In this document: piece by piece, positions 1 to 9,156 of the stretch
How the letters are laid out: every line of letters begins with the position of its first letter
How positions within the stretch are numbered: position 1 is the first letter of the stretch
Source of the DNA: Algoriphagus winogradskyi
GTDB taxonomy: Bacteria; Bacteroidota; Bacteroidia; Cytophagales; Cyclobacteriaceae
Direction: 5' to 3'
Assembly: GCF_900182815.1 (NCBI RefSeq)
Contig: NZ_FXUA01000002.1
Location: forward strand, 868,001-932,000
Length of the DNA stretch: 64,000 nucleotides
Program-made: the position numbers and the translations under genes
Notes under the pieces: model-generated
The model's database searches: none
The model's input: the letters and a program-made list of their open reading frames with translations, nothing else
Told to the model about the DNA's origin: nothing

Positions 1-147
1 GATTTTCAAAAGGGTAGATTTTCCTGCGCCGTTTTCACCGATTAATGCGGTTACTTTTCCTCCTTCCAGACTGAGATTGACATTACTGAGGGCAGTAACT
101 CCAGAGAACTTTTTGGTTATTTCTTTTACTTCCAGTAGTGCCGTCAT
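1..147 (-). CDS. Sugar ABC transporter ATP-binding protein, N-terminal fragment (ribose/RbsA type)
   Basis: Only the first 49 codons are in the window; the gene continues past position 1. Translating the minus strand from the ATG at 147 gives a nucleotide-binding-domain start with a complete Walker A motif, GENGAGKST, preceded by a beta-strand ending TALIG. In ribose-type (CUT2) importers this protein is a double-NBD ATPase that powers uptake through a membrane permease. The ATG lies one base after the stop of the DUF2291 gene and follows the binding protein, so all three belong to one transporter operon. The permease is expected just beyond the window. Substrate cannot be told from this fragment. 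Confidence 0.9.
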   Translation of the reverse strand, partial: MTALLEVKEITKKFSGVTALSNVNLSLEGGKVTALIGENGAGKSTLLKI

Positions 148-148
148 G

Positions 149-772
149 CTAGGAGGAGATTTGGAGAGTAAATGGAATAACCTCGAGTTGGTCTAGATTC
201 AAATGAACTTTGTTGAGTTCAATAGCTCCTTCAAATTTCACTGAATCTCCCTCTTTTACTTTGGATCTGAAGCTTGGTATTACTTCTTGGCGAATCCTGT
301 CATTCAGTGCCTCAGAGATGCTGTTGAAATCCGCAGTGTCTTCGTAATCGTTGATTTTGACCAATCCTGAAGCATCACGGAGGGCATTTCCAAAAATGAA
401 TTCCGTTTCAATTTCTATGATAGAACTGCCTACTTGAAGCAGCACATTGTTTTCATTTACAGCGCTGACTATGCCTTCTCCTTTCACGCGGAAATAGCCA
501 ATATTGCCTATTCCTAAGGCATGACTATTTTTCTCAAATGTGCTGTTTACGTCCTGATTGAAACTGTCAATTAGTTGCGATATATCAGTGCAATCTTGGT
601 AAGCCTTTGAGAGATCCTGATTCCAGATGCCGTCAACATAGGCTTTCGCATTGAAAACCGTTTGCTGATTTTCTGCCAGTTTTTGGTCTAGAGGCTGGAT
701 ATAGATTGAATTATAACCCACAAGAGCTAATGCAACTACTCCAATGCCATATTTTATAGCTTTATTATTCAT
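149..772 (-). CDS. DUF2291 family membrane-anchored protein linked to a sugar ABC transporter
   Basis: The product is about 207 residues with one N-terminal hydrophobic segment (residues 5-20) and no lipobox cysteine, so it is probably an inner-membrane-anchored periplasmic protein. It fits DUF2291, a family without known biochemical function that typically sits between the binding protein and the ATPase of ribose-type importers, which is its position here. I chose the ATG at 772, which overlaps the upstream stop by 8 bases; longer in-frame starts at 796 and 802 would overlap the binding-protein gene further. A predicted beta-rich region (residues 85-125) containing short glycine turns follows the helical N-terminal half. 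Its role is inferred to be support of the transporter. Confidence 0.8.
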   Translation of the reverse strand: MNNKAIKYGIGVVALALVGYNSIYIQPLDQKLAENQQTVFNAKAYVDGIWNQDLSKAYQDCTDISQLIDSFNQDVNSTFEKNSHALGIGNIGYFRVKGEGIVSAVNENNVLLQVGSSIIEIETEFIFGNALRDASGLVKINDYEDTADFNSISEALNDRIRQEVIPSFRSKVKEGDSVKFEGAIELNKVHLNLDQLEVIPFTLQISS

Positions 773-1724
773 CGCTTCCGTAGGCTTCGTACTCATGTAC
801 ATTTTCTTGATTGACCATTTCTACAGTCACAGGGACTTTTTGTGCGAAATCCCGTTTGCCATTGAAGTACTCCAATGCATAATTGGCGGCTGTTCTAGCG
901 ATTAGCTTTGGGAATTGCATTCCGGTAGCAAGGATTTTTTTCTGCTCTATGGAGGTGATCACATCGCTTGCTCCGTCAAAGCCAAAAACCATGACTTGCT
1001 CTGCCTTTCCTGCAGCCACCAAAGCTTGGTAAGCTCCCATGGCCATGCCGTCATTGCCACAAAAGACTCCCTTGATATCTGGATGTACCTGTAAAATAGA
1101 TTCCATTACTTCCATGGCTTTGTTTCTGTCAAAGTCAGCATTTTGCTGAGCGACCATCTGCAGCTCAGGATAGTTATCGACTACAGAGTGAAATCCTTTC
1201 GAGCGACTCCAGGTATTATTGTCTCCGACTAAGCCCAAGATTTCTACGTACTTTCCACTTTTATTCAGCTTCTCAACGAAGTATTTGCCTATAGCTACGC
1301 ATCCCGCATAGCTGTCTGAGAGGATTTGACTGGTTGCTGCGTCCGTAGCGTTGATCTCACGATCCATGCAGAAAACAGGGATTTCAGCTTTTTTGGCAAT
1401 TCTCACATTTGCGATCGAGCCATCCGCATCTGTGGGATTGAATAGTATAGCGTCGTAGCCTGAAGAGATCGCGTTTTCGAAATGATCTGTCTCCAGTGCG
1501 GTATTATTTTGGGAATCAAAAATAGTAGCCTCAAATCCTAGCTCTATGGCATGGTTGGCAGCAGTCTCTGCCAGCACTACAAACCATGGGTTATTGAGTG
1601 AGGATACGATTACGGCCACTTTTTTAGGCTGATCCTGCTTTTCAGACTTTTGCTTTTGGCAGCTGAATAATATAGCGGTGAAGAGGAGCAGGCATACAAT
1701 TTTTATGGGTTTGAAATAGGTCAT
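765..1724 (-). CDS. Sugar ABC transporter substrate-binding lipoprotein (RbsB-like)
   Basis: This 319-residue protein has a lipoprotein signal (hydrophobic stretch, then LFSC with Cys22) followed by the two-lobed periplasmic binding protein fold of the ribose/galactose family (Peripl_BP_4). Visible family features are the opening [11 protein letters not shown] strand, a DADGS/CMDREI hinge-side segment and [17 protein letters not shown] in the second lobe. It would capture a monosaccharide and deliver it to the permease. The retained Asn/Asp/Arg pattern indicates a sugar ligand, but the exact sugar cannot be read. It follows the transketolase C subunit by 16 bases and overlaps the DUF2291 gene, so it is co-transcribed with the catabolic enzymes. 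Confidence 0.92.
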   Translation of the reverse strand: MTYFKPIKIVCLLLFTAILFSCQKQKSEKQDQPKKVAVIVSSLNNPWFVVLAETAANHAIELGFEATIFDSQNNTALETDHFENAISSGYDAILFNPTDADGSIANVRIAKKAEIPVFCMDREINATDAATSQILSDSYAGCVAIGKYFVEKLNKSGKYVEILGLVGDNNTWSRSKGFHSVVDNYPELQMVAQQNADFDRNKAMEVMESILQVHPDIKGVFCGNDGMAMGAYQALVAAGKAEQVMVFGFDGASDVITSIEQKKILATGMQFPKLIARTAANYALEYFNGKRDFAQKVPVTVEMVNQENVHEYEAYGSDE

Positions 1725-1740
1725 TTTGGGTGGGTTATTG

Positions 1741-2709
1741 TTATTTCAAAAGTGTTTCGGCCTGCGCCAAAATACCATCTCGGGATATGCCGTAGTGCTT
1801 GAAGATTTCTCCCTGAGAACCTGTTACGGTGTATTCATCTGGTATTCCGATGATATGGAATCGGTTTCTGGCTCCTTTTTGGAAAAGGTATGAAGCGCAG
1901 GCTTCGCCCAATCCTCCGTTTACCATGTGTTCTTCCACTGTGATAATTGGTTTGCCTTCAGCAGCCAATTCATCCAAAAGTGCTGTGTCTAATGGCTTGA
2001 TTGTATGCATGCTTATTACTCTGGCAGAGACTCCATGCTTTTCTTCCAAAGCTTTTGCAGCCTGCCAAGCAGGGTAAACCGTCTCACCGTTTGCGATGAT
2101 GGTGATATTATTTCCTTTTCTGAGAATCCTACCTTTTCCAAATTCAAAATCTTGGTTTTCTTCAGATAATAAAGGCATGGGTTTTTTACCAAACCGGAGA
2201 TAAATTGGTTGATCTAGCTTCGCGGCCAAAAGCACAGCTTGTTCCGTTTCGAAATTGTCAGCCGGTGCGACGATGATCATATTATTGATCGCTCTCAGCA
2301 CGGCGAAATCATGCAGACTGTGGTGAGTGGTTCCAAGTGCCCCGTAGCTTACTCCCGCACTGATTCCTACCAGTTTGACTGGGTTGTCGGAATAGGCTAC
2401 GTCGTTTTTGATTTGTTCCAAAGCCCGTGCAGTAAGAAAGCAAGCAGGAGAAATGGCAAATGTTTTCTTTCCTGCAGATGCTAAGCCCGCGGATACTCCC
2501 ACTAGATTTTGCTCTGCTATCCCAACTTCTACAATCTGCTCCGGGAATTTTTGACCGAAGGGAACGAGTTTTCCTGAACCTCGGGAGTCACTTGTCACCA
2601 CAATGATCGATTTATCTATGGCGGCTAATGATTCCAATGTATCAGCGAAAACCTCCTGATTTGCGCTTCCCATTTTCAGGTCTGTCTCTATTATTTTATC
2701 TAATTCCAT
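1741..2709 (-). CDS. Transketolase family protein, C-terminal subunit (pyrimidine-binding and C domains)
   Basis: The 322-residue product carries the transketolase pyrimidine-binding domain (about residues 15-175) and the C-terminal domain (about 190-320). The TPP-activating glutamate is visible in GIAEQN at residues 63-68 (Glu66). With the preceding gene it makes a split transketolase, the two chains together equal to one full enzyme. Transketolase moves a two-carbon ketol unit from a ketose to an aldose. Only 6 bases separate the genes, so subunits are made together. Being embedded in a sugar-uptake operon rather than with pentose-phosphate genes, it is inferred to be a dedicated catabolic transketolase, as in the apulose and sulfofructose pathways. 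Confidence 0.9.
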   Translation of the reverse strand: MELDKIIETDLKMGSANQEVFADTLESLAAIDKSIIVVTSDSRGSGKLVPFGQKFPEQIVEVGIAEQNLVGVSAGLASAGKKTFAISPACFLTARALEQIKNDVAYSDNPVKLVGISAGVSYGALGTTHHSLHDFAVLRAINNMIIVAPADNFETEQAVLLAAKLDQPIYLRFGKKPMPLLSEENQDFEFGKGRILRKGNNITIIANGETVYPAWQAAKALEEKHGVSARVISMHTIKPLDTALLDELAAEGKPIITVEEHMVNGGLGEACASYLFQKGARNRFHIIGIPDEYTVTGSQGEIFKHYGISRDGILAQAETLLK

Positions 2710-2715
2710 GATTCG

Positions 2716-3540
2716 TTAGATTAATGCTTCAGCCGCGTCTAATTCTGATAATGCTAAGTCGTACTGCTCTGGGCTTGGCACACCATGGTGCCATTTTAGT
2801 ACGCGTTCCATGTAGCTGATTCCTTTACCTTTAATGGTATGGGCAATTATGAAATTGGGCTTACCAACTTCGAAAGGACCGGAATTTAACGCCTCCTCCA
2901 GTTCAGCTAGGTTATGTCCGTCTACTTCCCGTACTGACCAACCGAAAGCTTCCAATTTGTCCCGGAGGGAATCTGTATTCATCACCTCTTGATTGGACCC
3001 GGTAATCTGCTGCTTGTTGTTGTCCAGAATTGCGTATAAATTATCCAGCTTGTAATGGGAAGCGGATAGAAATGCTTCCCAGTTTGAGCCCTCAGGCAAT
3101 TCCCCATCTCCTAAAAGCGTAAATATTCTATGCGTTTTTTTATCCAGTTTAGCTGCTATTGCTTCTCCCACACAAATAGGTAATCCATGACCCAATGCTC
3201 CGGTATTTTGCTCTACACCATTCACCTTTTTGGTTGGATGGCCGATGTAGTGGGATTGGTATTGACAAAGAGTTTCCAGATCAGATTCTGGAAAAAAACC
3301 GCGATCCGCCAAGGTCACAAAAAGGGCTTCTACACAATGACCTTTACTTTGTATGTAGCGATCACGATCTGGGTTTTTGAAATTGCTTGGATCTACATTT
3401 AGCACTCTGTTATAGAGTACATTGAGGATGTCCACACATGACAGGCTTCCTCCTGTATGACCAGCTTTTGCTTTATAAATGTACTTGAGAAGGTTTTTTC
3501 TCAGAAATACAGACTTCAGTTTCAAATCTTTATCTGTCAT
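2716..3540 (-). CDS. Transketolase family protein, N-terminal subunit (TPP/Mg-binding)
   Basis: This 274-residue chain is the thiamine-diphosphate-binding half of a split transketolase. The Mg/TPP motif GDGELPEGSNWEA is at residues 144-156 (Asp145 and Asn153 as metal ligands), and the expected histidines occur in GHTGG (27-31), KGH (66-68) and GHGLP (117-121). A full transketolase is usually about 650 residues, which this chain and the next gene add up to. A typical housekeeping full-length transketolase is not in the window. Start ATG at 3540 gives the normal family N-terminus; a 95-base gap separates it from the isomerase gene upstream. Confidence 0.9.
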   Translation of the reverse strand: MTDKDLKLKSVFLRKNLLKYIYKAKAGHTGGSLSCVDILNVLYNRVLNVDPSNFKNPDRDRYIQSKGHCVEALFVTLADRGFFPESDLETLCQYQSHYIGHPTKKVNGVEQNTGALGHGLPICVGEAIAAKLDKKTHRIFTLLGDGELPEGSNWEAFLSASHYKLDNLYAILDNNKQQITGSNQEVMNTDSLRDKLEAFGWSVREVDGHNLAELEEALNSGPFEVGKPNFIIAHTIKGKGISYMERVLKWHHGVPSPEQYDLALSELDAAEALI

Positions 3541-3635
3541 GTTCGGTTCTTATTAATTAGCAGTATGTGCTAAACTGGTTTTCATTAGTATGAAAAGTTT
3601 GGTCTCAATTGAAGGAAGTATTCTTAGATAGTAAA

Positions 3636-5051
3636 CTAGCCTCCGTGATGGTATACTTCCCATCCCATATAGTTTTCAAATGCTTCCTTAAGTGCGTCGG
3701 ATGTATGTGACGCATTCATTACTACGTGATGTTCAAATCCATTTTTGCAGATGTGCTTCATCAAACCTTGGAGGTTAGGGATTTTGGCCACTGCTCGGTT
3801 TCCGAATGTTTTCAATTCATCATCAGTTAATACCCCATCACCAACATAAGCTTTCATGATTCCTCTGGTATCGTCCGTGCTGATTCTACCAAAAGTCAAT
3901 GGGGAGGCAGGCGTGCGTCCATCCAAAGCGCCGTATGTGTTTTCCACTCCTACAGTAGTTCCTAGGATAGGGGCATTGCTGATTTCAATGTCCGGGAGGA
4001 ATGATTTTGCCCAGTTTCCACAGTGGAAAAGCACACATTTTTCATCATCATCTGCGTAGTTATTGTTCCAATCCACTAATGCACTCGGGGAGCCAGAAGC
4101 CAATTGCATGGCATACATACTGAGTGTTCCTGTGACATCTACCTCGCAGGCGCTAGGAATCATTCCCTCGCTAAACATGCTGGAGCTGGTGCAGACATTA
4201 CATCCAAAATTTTGCTGCAAAGAAGTCCAACACTGAATAGCATTTGCATCCAGTTGATTTTCTGTCATGAAATCATTCAGTACAACATCCAGCTTGGCCA
4301 TTTGAATTAGAGATTCGCTAGGAGTTTTACCTGTGGAAGCGTAGTTGTGGATTTTCTCCAAATGATCTTTTACGCGTTGATCAGATTTGTCCAGTTTATT
4401 GGCATAACCTAGTATCTCAGACAGGTCGCAGGTAACTACAGAGATGCCATTTTTCTGAAGGATTTTTTCGCTGTATCGTACAGTATTAAAGGCAGTTGGT
4501 CTTGCTCCAATTGCTCCGATACGCACATTTTTCATTCCTTTTACTACACGGCAGACACCCAGAAACTGCTTTAGATCCGCTAAAAACGAAGGATCGGTAG
4601 GATGGACGACATGCTTGGTAGTGATTGAATATTTGATGCCGTATTGATAAAGGTTGTTACAAACGGAAATCTTGCCACACCAAGAATCTCGGCGATTTGC
4701 TACATTAAGCTTATTAAGTTCATCTGGGTAGCCTTGGATAAGTACGGGTACTTTCAAGTCTGCTAGGTGTAAGGTATCGGCAATTCCTCTTTCATCTCCG
4801 AAATTTGGAAGAACCACCAAAACCCCAGCTATAGCATCTTTATGTTTCTTGAATAGGTCTGCGCATTTTCTTGCATCAGTATAGGTTTCTACTCCACCAA
4901 GTTTTGTGTCTGTCTCATCCAGGATAATTGTTTGAATTCCTTGTTCACCCAGCATTTTAAGAACTTCTATCCGTGCCTCTGTCACAAGTTTATCCGGAAA
5001 AAAGTCTCGGTTCCCAATGATTACCCCTAAAGTTATATTTTGCTTTTTCAT
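3636..5051 (-). CDS. L-fucose/L-arabinose isomerase family protein
   Basis: The 471-residue product has the layout of the FucI/AraA-like isomerase superfamily: N-terminal Rossmann-like domains (residues 1-160), a middle domain, and a C-terminal metal-binding region. Likely metal ligands are the Glu and Asp of PSACEVDVTG in the middle domain and the His pair in NGFEHHVVMN near the C terminus. Members interconvert an aldose and a ketose with Mn or Mg. Its length is shorter than E. coli FucI. The partner split transketolase suggests its ketose product is cleaved by ketol transfer; apiose or sulfoquinovose are candidate substrates by analogy only. It is the first enzyme gene after the regulator (25-base gap). 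Confidence 0.85.
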   Translation of the reverse strand: MKKQNITLGVIIGNRDFFPDKLVTEARIEVLKMLGEQGIQTIILDETDTKLGGVETYTDARKCADLFKKHKDAIAGVLVVLPNFGDERGIADTLHLADLKVPVLIQGYPDELNKLNVANRRDSWCGKISVCNNLYQYGIKYSITTKHVVHPTDPSFLADLKQFLGVCRVVKGMKNVRIGAIGARPTAFNTVRYSEKILQKNGISVVTCDLSEILGYANKLDKSDQRVKDHLEKIHNYASTGKTPSESLIQMAKLDVVLNDFMTENQLDANAIQCWTSLQQNFGCNVCTSSSMFSEGMIPSACEVDVTGTLSMYAMQLASGSPSALVDWNNNYADDDEKCVLFHCGNWAKSFLPDIEISNAPILGTTVGVENTYGALDGRTPASPLTFGRISTDDTRGIMKAYVGDGVLTDDELKTFGNRAVAKIPNLQGLMKHICKNGFEHHVVMNASHTSDALKEAFENYMGWEVYHHGG

Positions 5052-5076
5052 TACGTGTGATATAGCTGACTAGTGC

Positions 5077-5853
5077 TTATTTAGATGTGTCTTCTGCGAT
5101 GATTAATTGGATGTCGTGTTCCTTAAAAACTTCCTTATGTTTATTTTCTACCCCCTCATCTGTAATGATATAATCTATTAGAGAAAGCGCTCCCAGACTA
5201 GCAAAGGCACTTTTTCCGATTTTGGAAGAGTCTGCTACTAGATAAGTAGTGTCTGCCGCATCAATCATTGCTTTTTTGACAACTAGGTCACTAAGACTAG
5301 GATAGGTAAGCCCTGATTTCAGTGATATTCCGGCAGTTGCTAGAAAGAGTTTTTGGACATTCAGCCCTTTAAAGAAATCTGCTGCCTTTTGTCCTGTCAG
5401 TGAGAGGGTAGGTGCTTTGAATTCTCCACCTGTCATGATGATATCAATATTTGGATTAGCGCCTAGCATAAGTGCAATATTCAGAGCGTTGGTGATAACT
5501 GTGAGCCCTTTGATGTTTACAATTTTTTTAGCGATTTCCGTGGTAGTAGAACCAGAGTCTAGAATAATGGTGTCGCCCGGTTGGATGAATTCAAGGCATT
5601 TTTCTGCGATGATTTCTTTTTCCTTTAGATTGTCTTGATGTACCAAAGAGAAGTTACGGACCTTATTTTCCACATCTTTTAGATGTACGCCGCCATGTTC
5701 CCGATTTACCAATCCATTTTTCTCTAGTTTTTCCAGGTCCTGTCGAATGGTAACTTCAGTTACTTTAAAGATCCTAGCCAGATCAATGACCTTAGCGGAT
5801 CCATCTTCTTTAAGCAGTTCTAGTATCTTTTCTTTTCTTTGTTTAGGGAGCAT
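5077..5853 (-). CDS. DeoR/GlpR family transcriptional regulator
   Basis: This 258-residue protein has the N-terminal DeoR helix-turn-helix (residues 3-57; recognition helix around VTEVTIRQDLEKL at 31-43) and the DeoRC sugar-phosphate sensor domain (75-235), with the phosphate-binding segment LDSGSTTTE at 98-106. Such repressors are released by phosphorylated sugar intermediates. It heads the minus-strand catabolic operon, so it most likely controls that operon and perhaps the divergent pectin genes. Possible operator repeats occur in the shared intergenic region. Confidence 0.92.
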   Translation of the reverse strand: MLPKQRKEKILELLKEDGSAKVIDLARIFKVTEVTIRQDLEKLEKNGLVNREHGGVHLKDVENKVRNFSLVHQDNLKEKEIIAEKCLEFIQPGDTIILDSGSTTTEIAKKIVNIKGLTVITNALNIALMLGANPNIDIIMTGGEFKAPTLSLTGQKAADFFKGLNVQKLFLATAGISLKSGLTYPSLSDLVVKKAMIDAADTTYLVADSSKIGKSAFASLGALSLIDYIITDEGVENKHKEVFKEHDIQLIIAEDTSK

Positions 5854-5878
5854 GGAATTTTTGTTTCTTGGTGAAAAA

Positions 5879-5886
5879 CAAAAGTA
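5879..5886 (-). promoter_or_regulatory. Candidate -7 element for the DeoR-led sugar operon
   Basis: On the minus strand the bases read TACTTTTG, matching the Bacteroidota -7 consensus TAnnTTTG, about 26 bases before the DeoR start codon. No clear TTTG -33 box is present at 19-21 bases further upstream, so this is only a candidate. Confidence 0.4.
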
Positions 5887-5916
5887 ACCTATTTCGAAAA
5901 CTTAAGCTTTTCATTT

Positions 5917-5928
5917 TGTTTGCTTTCG
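5917..5928. promoter_or_regulatory. Possible regulator half-site near the sugar-operon promoter
   Basis: The plus strand reads TGTTTGCTTTCG, which resembles the CGTTTACTTTC core of the 22-bp repeats at 6283-6322 on the other side of the intergenic region. It lies about 30-40 bases upstream of the candidate -7 box of the minus-strand operon. The DeoR protein encoded next door is the obvious binder, but this is inference from similarity alone. Confidence 0.3.
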
Positions 5929-6028
5929 CAAAATATTCTTAAACCTATATCTGATCTAAATTTCGAGTTGTAATTGTGAACAGAATGGAAGTTTGTGACT
6001 TAGGAAATTGTTAGTGCCATTCAAAAAG

Positions 6029-6064
6029 AGGGGAGCCCTCCTGCTATCAGCAGAGTTCTCCCTT
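6029..6064. other. Hairpin-forming sequence in the divergent intergenic region
   Basis: An outer stem AGGGGAG with CTCCCT surrounds a perfect inner stem CTGCT/AGCAG. The structure sits in the 555-base region between the DeoR gene and the first Sde0182-like gene. No uridine run follows, so it is not a clear terminator. The rest of this region (5954-6280) is AT-rich with no ORF or repeat I could recognise. Confidence 0.35.
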
Positions 6065-6282
6065 CTAACCCTCTAGGCCAATCTATTTATTGTTCATCAG
6101 TATGTTTAGTGATTCACGCAGACTTTTACTTTATCATTTGACTCTCTGGTGAACCCAATAGCTATATTGCTAATCTCACAATATCGAAAGTATATGAAAT
6201 AAATAATAAGTGTTTGAAGCTGTTTCTAGGGTAAATCTAGCTAATAATAAAAATAAACAAAGGATTTGCTGATAAAAATTTA

Positions 6283-6322
6283 CGTTTATTTTCTTTTTAT
6301 TCTTCGTTTACTTTCTTTTTGA
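6283..6322 (+). promoter_or_regulatory. Two 22-bp-spaced direct repeats, candidate DeoR operators
   Basis: CGTTTATTTTCTTTTT at 6283 and CGTTTACTTTCTTTTT at 6305 differ at one position out of 16 and are exactly 22 bases apart, two helical turns. They end against the candidate -7 element at 6323-6330, so a bound protein would block the promoter of the pectin-gene cluster. Direct repeats like this suit DeoR-family repressors. Confidence 0.45.
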
Positions 6323-6330
6323 TACATTTG
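6323..6330 (+). promoter_or_regulatory. Candidate -7 element for the pectin-associated gene cluster
   Basis: TACATTTG is an exact match to TAnnTTTG. The transcription start would fall near 6337, giving a leader of roughly 70 bases before the first gene. A -33 TTTG box is not evident; the region instead carries the repeats at 6283-6322. Confidence 0.45.
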
Positions 6331-6408
6331 AGTGTCAATTAGCAGGTATATAGCATCAATCACTTGGTTATTTGTTAGTATGGTATCTTCAGTTTCAAAA
6401 CTTCACGA

Positions 6409-7713
6409 ATGTTACGTATGAATAGAAATATAATTAGTGGGATGGAATTGGTTGTAATGATTGCTTTTTTAACATTGCTCAGCTGTAATACTGCTGAAAA
6501 CGAGCGTCATAAACCCAGAGTGTTGATCAGCTCAGATATAGGAGGGACAGATCCTGATGACTTCCAATCGATGATACACTTATTGATGTATGCTGATCAA
6601 TTCGAAATTGAAGGTTTGGTTTCTTCTCCTTTTGGTGATGGGAGTAAAAAGGATTTTCTGGATATCATTGAGCATTATGAAAGCGATTACAATCAACTTC
6701 TGAAGCACGCTCCAGAACTGCCTTCCCCTAATTCACTTCGGAATATCACCAAGCAAGGCGAGAAAAATGCTGCACCATTCAAAGGGTTTGCTACTGCTAC
6801 AGAAGGATCGGAATGGATTATTCAATGCGCTAAAAAAGAAAGTGATCAACCGCTATGGGTACTTGTGTGGGGTGGCATTGAAGATCTCGCACAGGCACTC
6901 CACGATGCACCGGAGATCAAAGACAATATTCGAGTCTATTGGATAGGAGGGCCCAATAAAAAATGGAGCATCAATTCCTATTCTTATATCGCTGAGCATC
7001 ATCCGGATTTGTGGATGATTGAGGCAAATGCAACTTATAGAGGTTGGTTTATGGATGAAGATTCTCCAAAAGATGTGAAAGGTGATGCTTATTATGACAA
7101 TTACATACAGGGCAGAGGTGCTATGGGGAAGGATTTTATCAAGTATTATGATGGTCGGATCAAAATGGGGGATACTCCATCACTTGCGTACCTAGTTAGC
7201 GGCGATCCAAATGACCCTATGGGTGAAAGCTGGGGAGGTAGTTTTGAGAAAATCGATCACAGCTCACGAAATATTTTTATAGATGGAAGTACTGTGGAAG
7301 ATACGGTAGCTGCTTATGGAACTATTGAATGGAGGTTTACTGGCCCAGAATTGAGTGTTTCAGAAGATTCGGTGGTATTTGAACTGGAAGTGCAAAATCA
7401 AATCTGGCCAGGCTATTACTTAGGCGAAGGTATGTATGGGGTAAAGTATAGCTCCAAAAAACCAGAAAAAGGAACCTACAAAACCCGAAGTGCAATTGCT
7501 GGATTAGATGGCTTGGAAGGCGGTTATGTAAGTACGGATCCTTGGCCAGGAAAGGCTTCGCCAGATGATTATCAGCTAGGAAATAATTGGTATAGTGACA
7601 AACTAGATCCGGCTCTCTTTATAAAGGATCAACAGGGAGCTAAAACCATCTCAAAACATAGGAGAGAGTTTTTATTGGATTGGGCGGAAAGATGGAAATG
7701 GCTTGAAAAGTAA
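6409..7713 (+). CDS. Sde0182-like (DUF1593) nucleoside-hydrolase-fold lipoprotein, paralog 1
   Basis: The 434-residue product begins with a lipoprotein signal ending LLSC (Cys26) and continues with the nucleoside-hydrolase-like domain of the cellulose-binding protein Sde0182 family (formerly DUF1593, PF07632), about residues 36-280. The Asp cluster SDIGGTDPDDFQSM at the start of the domain matches the calcium-binding strand of nucleoside hydrolases. It also has the conserved VWGGIEDLAQAL and ESWGGSF segments. The last 150 residues differ from the Ig-like tail of paralog 2. Function is not established; carbohydrate binding or hydrolysis at the outer membrane is likely from the adjacent pectate lyase. 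A second in-frame ATG at 6418 is an equally plausible start. Confidence 0.85.
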   Translation: MLRMNRNIISGMELVVMIAFLTLLSCNTAENERHKPRVLISSDIGGTDPDDFQSMIHLLMYADQFEIEGLVSSPFGDGSKKDFLDIIEHYESDYNQLLKHAPELPSPNSLRNITKQGEKNAAPFKGFATATEGSEWIIQCAKKESDQPLWVLVWGGIEDLAQALHDAPEIKDNIRVYWIGGPNKKWSINSYSYIAEHHPDLWMIEANATYRGWFMDEDSPKDVKGDAYYDNYIQGRGAMGKDFIKYYDGRIKMGDTPSLAYLVSGDPNDPMGESWGGSFEKIDHSSRNIFIDGSTVEDTVAAYGTIEWRFTGPELSVSEDSVVFELEVQNQIWPGYYLGEGMYGVKYSSKKPEKGTYKTRSAIAGLDGLEGGYVSTDPWPGKASPDDYQLGNNWYSDKLDPALFIKDQQGAKTISKHRREFLLDWAERWKWLEK

Positions 7714-7758
7714 GTGTGCCTAACTCAAATTCAAAGAAATAACAATAAGCCCCTCTTT

Positions 7759-9147
7759 ATGAAAAGAATCAAGTTAATCGTAGTGATAAGCATTCTTGCT
7801 ATCACTTCGGCATTTTCTCAGCAGTTAGCATTCCCCACAGCAGAAGGATATGGGAAGTTCTCTAAAGGTGGTCGTGGAGGTGTAGTGTTTGAAGTCACCA
7901 ACCTTAACGATAGTGGAGAGGGAAGCTTGCGAGCTGCTGTGGAAGCATCGGAACCTCGAACTGTTGTATTTCGGGTATCAGGAACTATAGAACTCGAAAG
8001 TGCTTTACGGATCAAGAATCCATATATCACCATTGCTGGTCAAACAGCTCCCGGAGATGGTATTTGTATCAAAAAAAATCCATTGGTAATCGAAGCAGAT
8101 CATGTGATTGTAAGGTATCTGAGAGTTAGACTGGGAAATGAATCCGGCGATGATGCTGATGCGGTTTCAGGCAGATATAATAAGCACCTTATTTTGGATC
8201 ATATTTCGGCCAGCTGGAGTGTTGATGAAACCATGTCAATTTATCATAATGATAGTATTACGGTGCAATGGAGTATTATTTCCGAAAGCATGCATGACTC
8301 AAATCATGTAAAAGGAGCACATGGTTTCGGCGGTATATGGGGATCGAACTTTGGTAGCTATCACCATAATTTACTAGCGCATCATGGAAGTCGAAATCCG
8401 AGAATGGCGTCAGGTTCTGGATATACTGATTATAGAAATAATGTGGTTTATAACTGGGGGTATAACAGCACCTATGGTGGAGAAAACAAACAAGGCACGG
8501 ATCCTCGATTTACCTTTTCGATTATCAATATGGTAGCCAACTACTATAAGCCTGGGCCTGCGACACAGGCGGGTGAAAATTCTCACAGGCTGGCAAATCC
8601 ATCCATGCGTAACGATGTCAGTGATTTTGGTAAATGGTTTATTGCTGATAATGTGATGATTGGTAGTGATCGCGTCACGGCTGACAATTGGGATGGTGGG
8701 GTGCAGCCTCAAGGAGGTAAATCAAATATTCAATATGTCAGACTTGAAAAACCTTGGGAATCAATGCCTATCAATCAGCAGTCCGCTGAAGAAGCATTTG
8801 ACTTAGTACTTGCAAATGCTGGGGCTACTTTGCCTAAGCGGGATGCGGTGGATACCCGAATAGTCAATGAAACGAAAGGCGGTTTTACCACCTATGAAGG
8901 AGGTACATATAGAAAGAGAATCACTTTGGCAGATACTTCAAAAAAATCAGGAATTATAGATACTCAGGAGGATGTAGGTGGCTGGCCTGAATTAAAGAGT
9001 TTGCCTGCACTCACAGATTCAGATCACGATGGAATGCCGGATGAATGGGAAAAGAAAAATGGACTTGATCCATCTGATTCAAGTGATCGAAATATAATTC
9101 AAGACGGTTATACTATGCTAGAAAAGTATCTCAATTCCATTATGTAA
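7759..9147 (+). CDS. Secreted pectate lyase (PL1 family) with Ca-binding C-terminal segment
   Basis: The 462-residue protein has a signal peptide ending AFSQQ and a right-handed parallel beta-helix of pectate lyase type. The segment LDHISASWSVDETMS and the GSNFGSYHHNLLAHHGSRNP region carry the family's Asp and Arg signatures. Pectate lyases cleave de-esterified homogalacturonan by beta-elimination. The C-terminal 45 residues contain DSDHDGMPDEWE, a thrombospondin type-3-like calcium motif common in secreted Bacteroidota enzymes. I start it at the ATG at 7759; the in-frame ATG at 7714 would add 15 residues without signal character. It is 45 bases after paralog 1. Confidence 0.93.
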   Translation: MKRIKLIVVISILAITSAFSQQLAFPTAEGYGKFSKGGRGGVVFEVTNLNDSGEGSLRAAVEASEPRTVVFRVSGTIELESALRIKNPYITIAGQTAPGDGICIKKNPLVIEADHVIVRYLRVRLGNESGDDADAVSGRYNKHLILDHISASWSVDETMSIYHNDSITVQWSIISESMHDSNHVKGAHGFGGIWGSNFGSYHHNLLAHHGSRNPRMASGSGYTDYRNNVVYNWGYNSTYGGENKQGTDPRFTFSIINMVANYYKPGPATQAGENSHRLANPSMRNDVSDFGKWFIADNVMIGSDRVTADNWDGGVQPQGGKSNIQYVRLEKPWESMPINQQSAEEAFDLVLANAGATLPKRDAVDTRIVNETKGGFTTYEGGTYRKRITLADTSKKSGIIDTQEDVGGWPELKSLPALTDSDHDGMPDEWEKKNGLDPSDSSDRNIIQDGYTMLEKYLNSIM

Positions 9148-9156
9148 TTATCCGCA

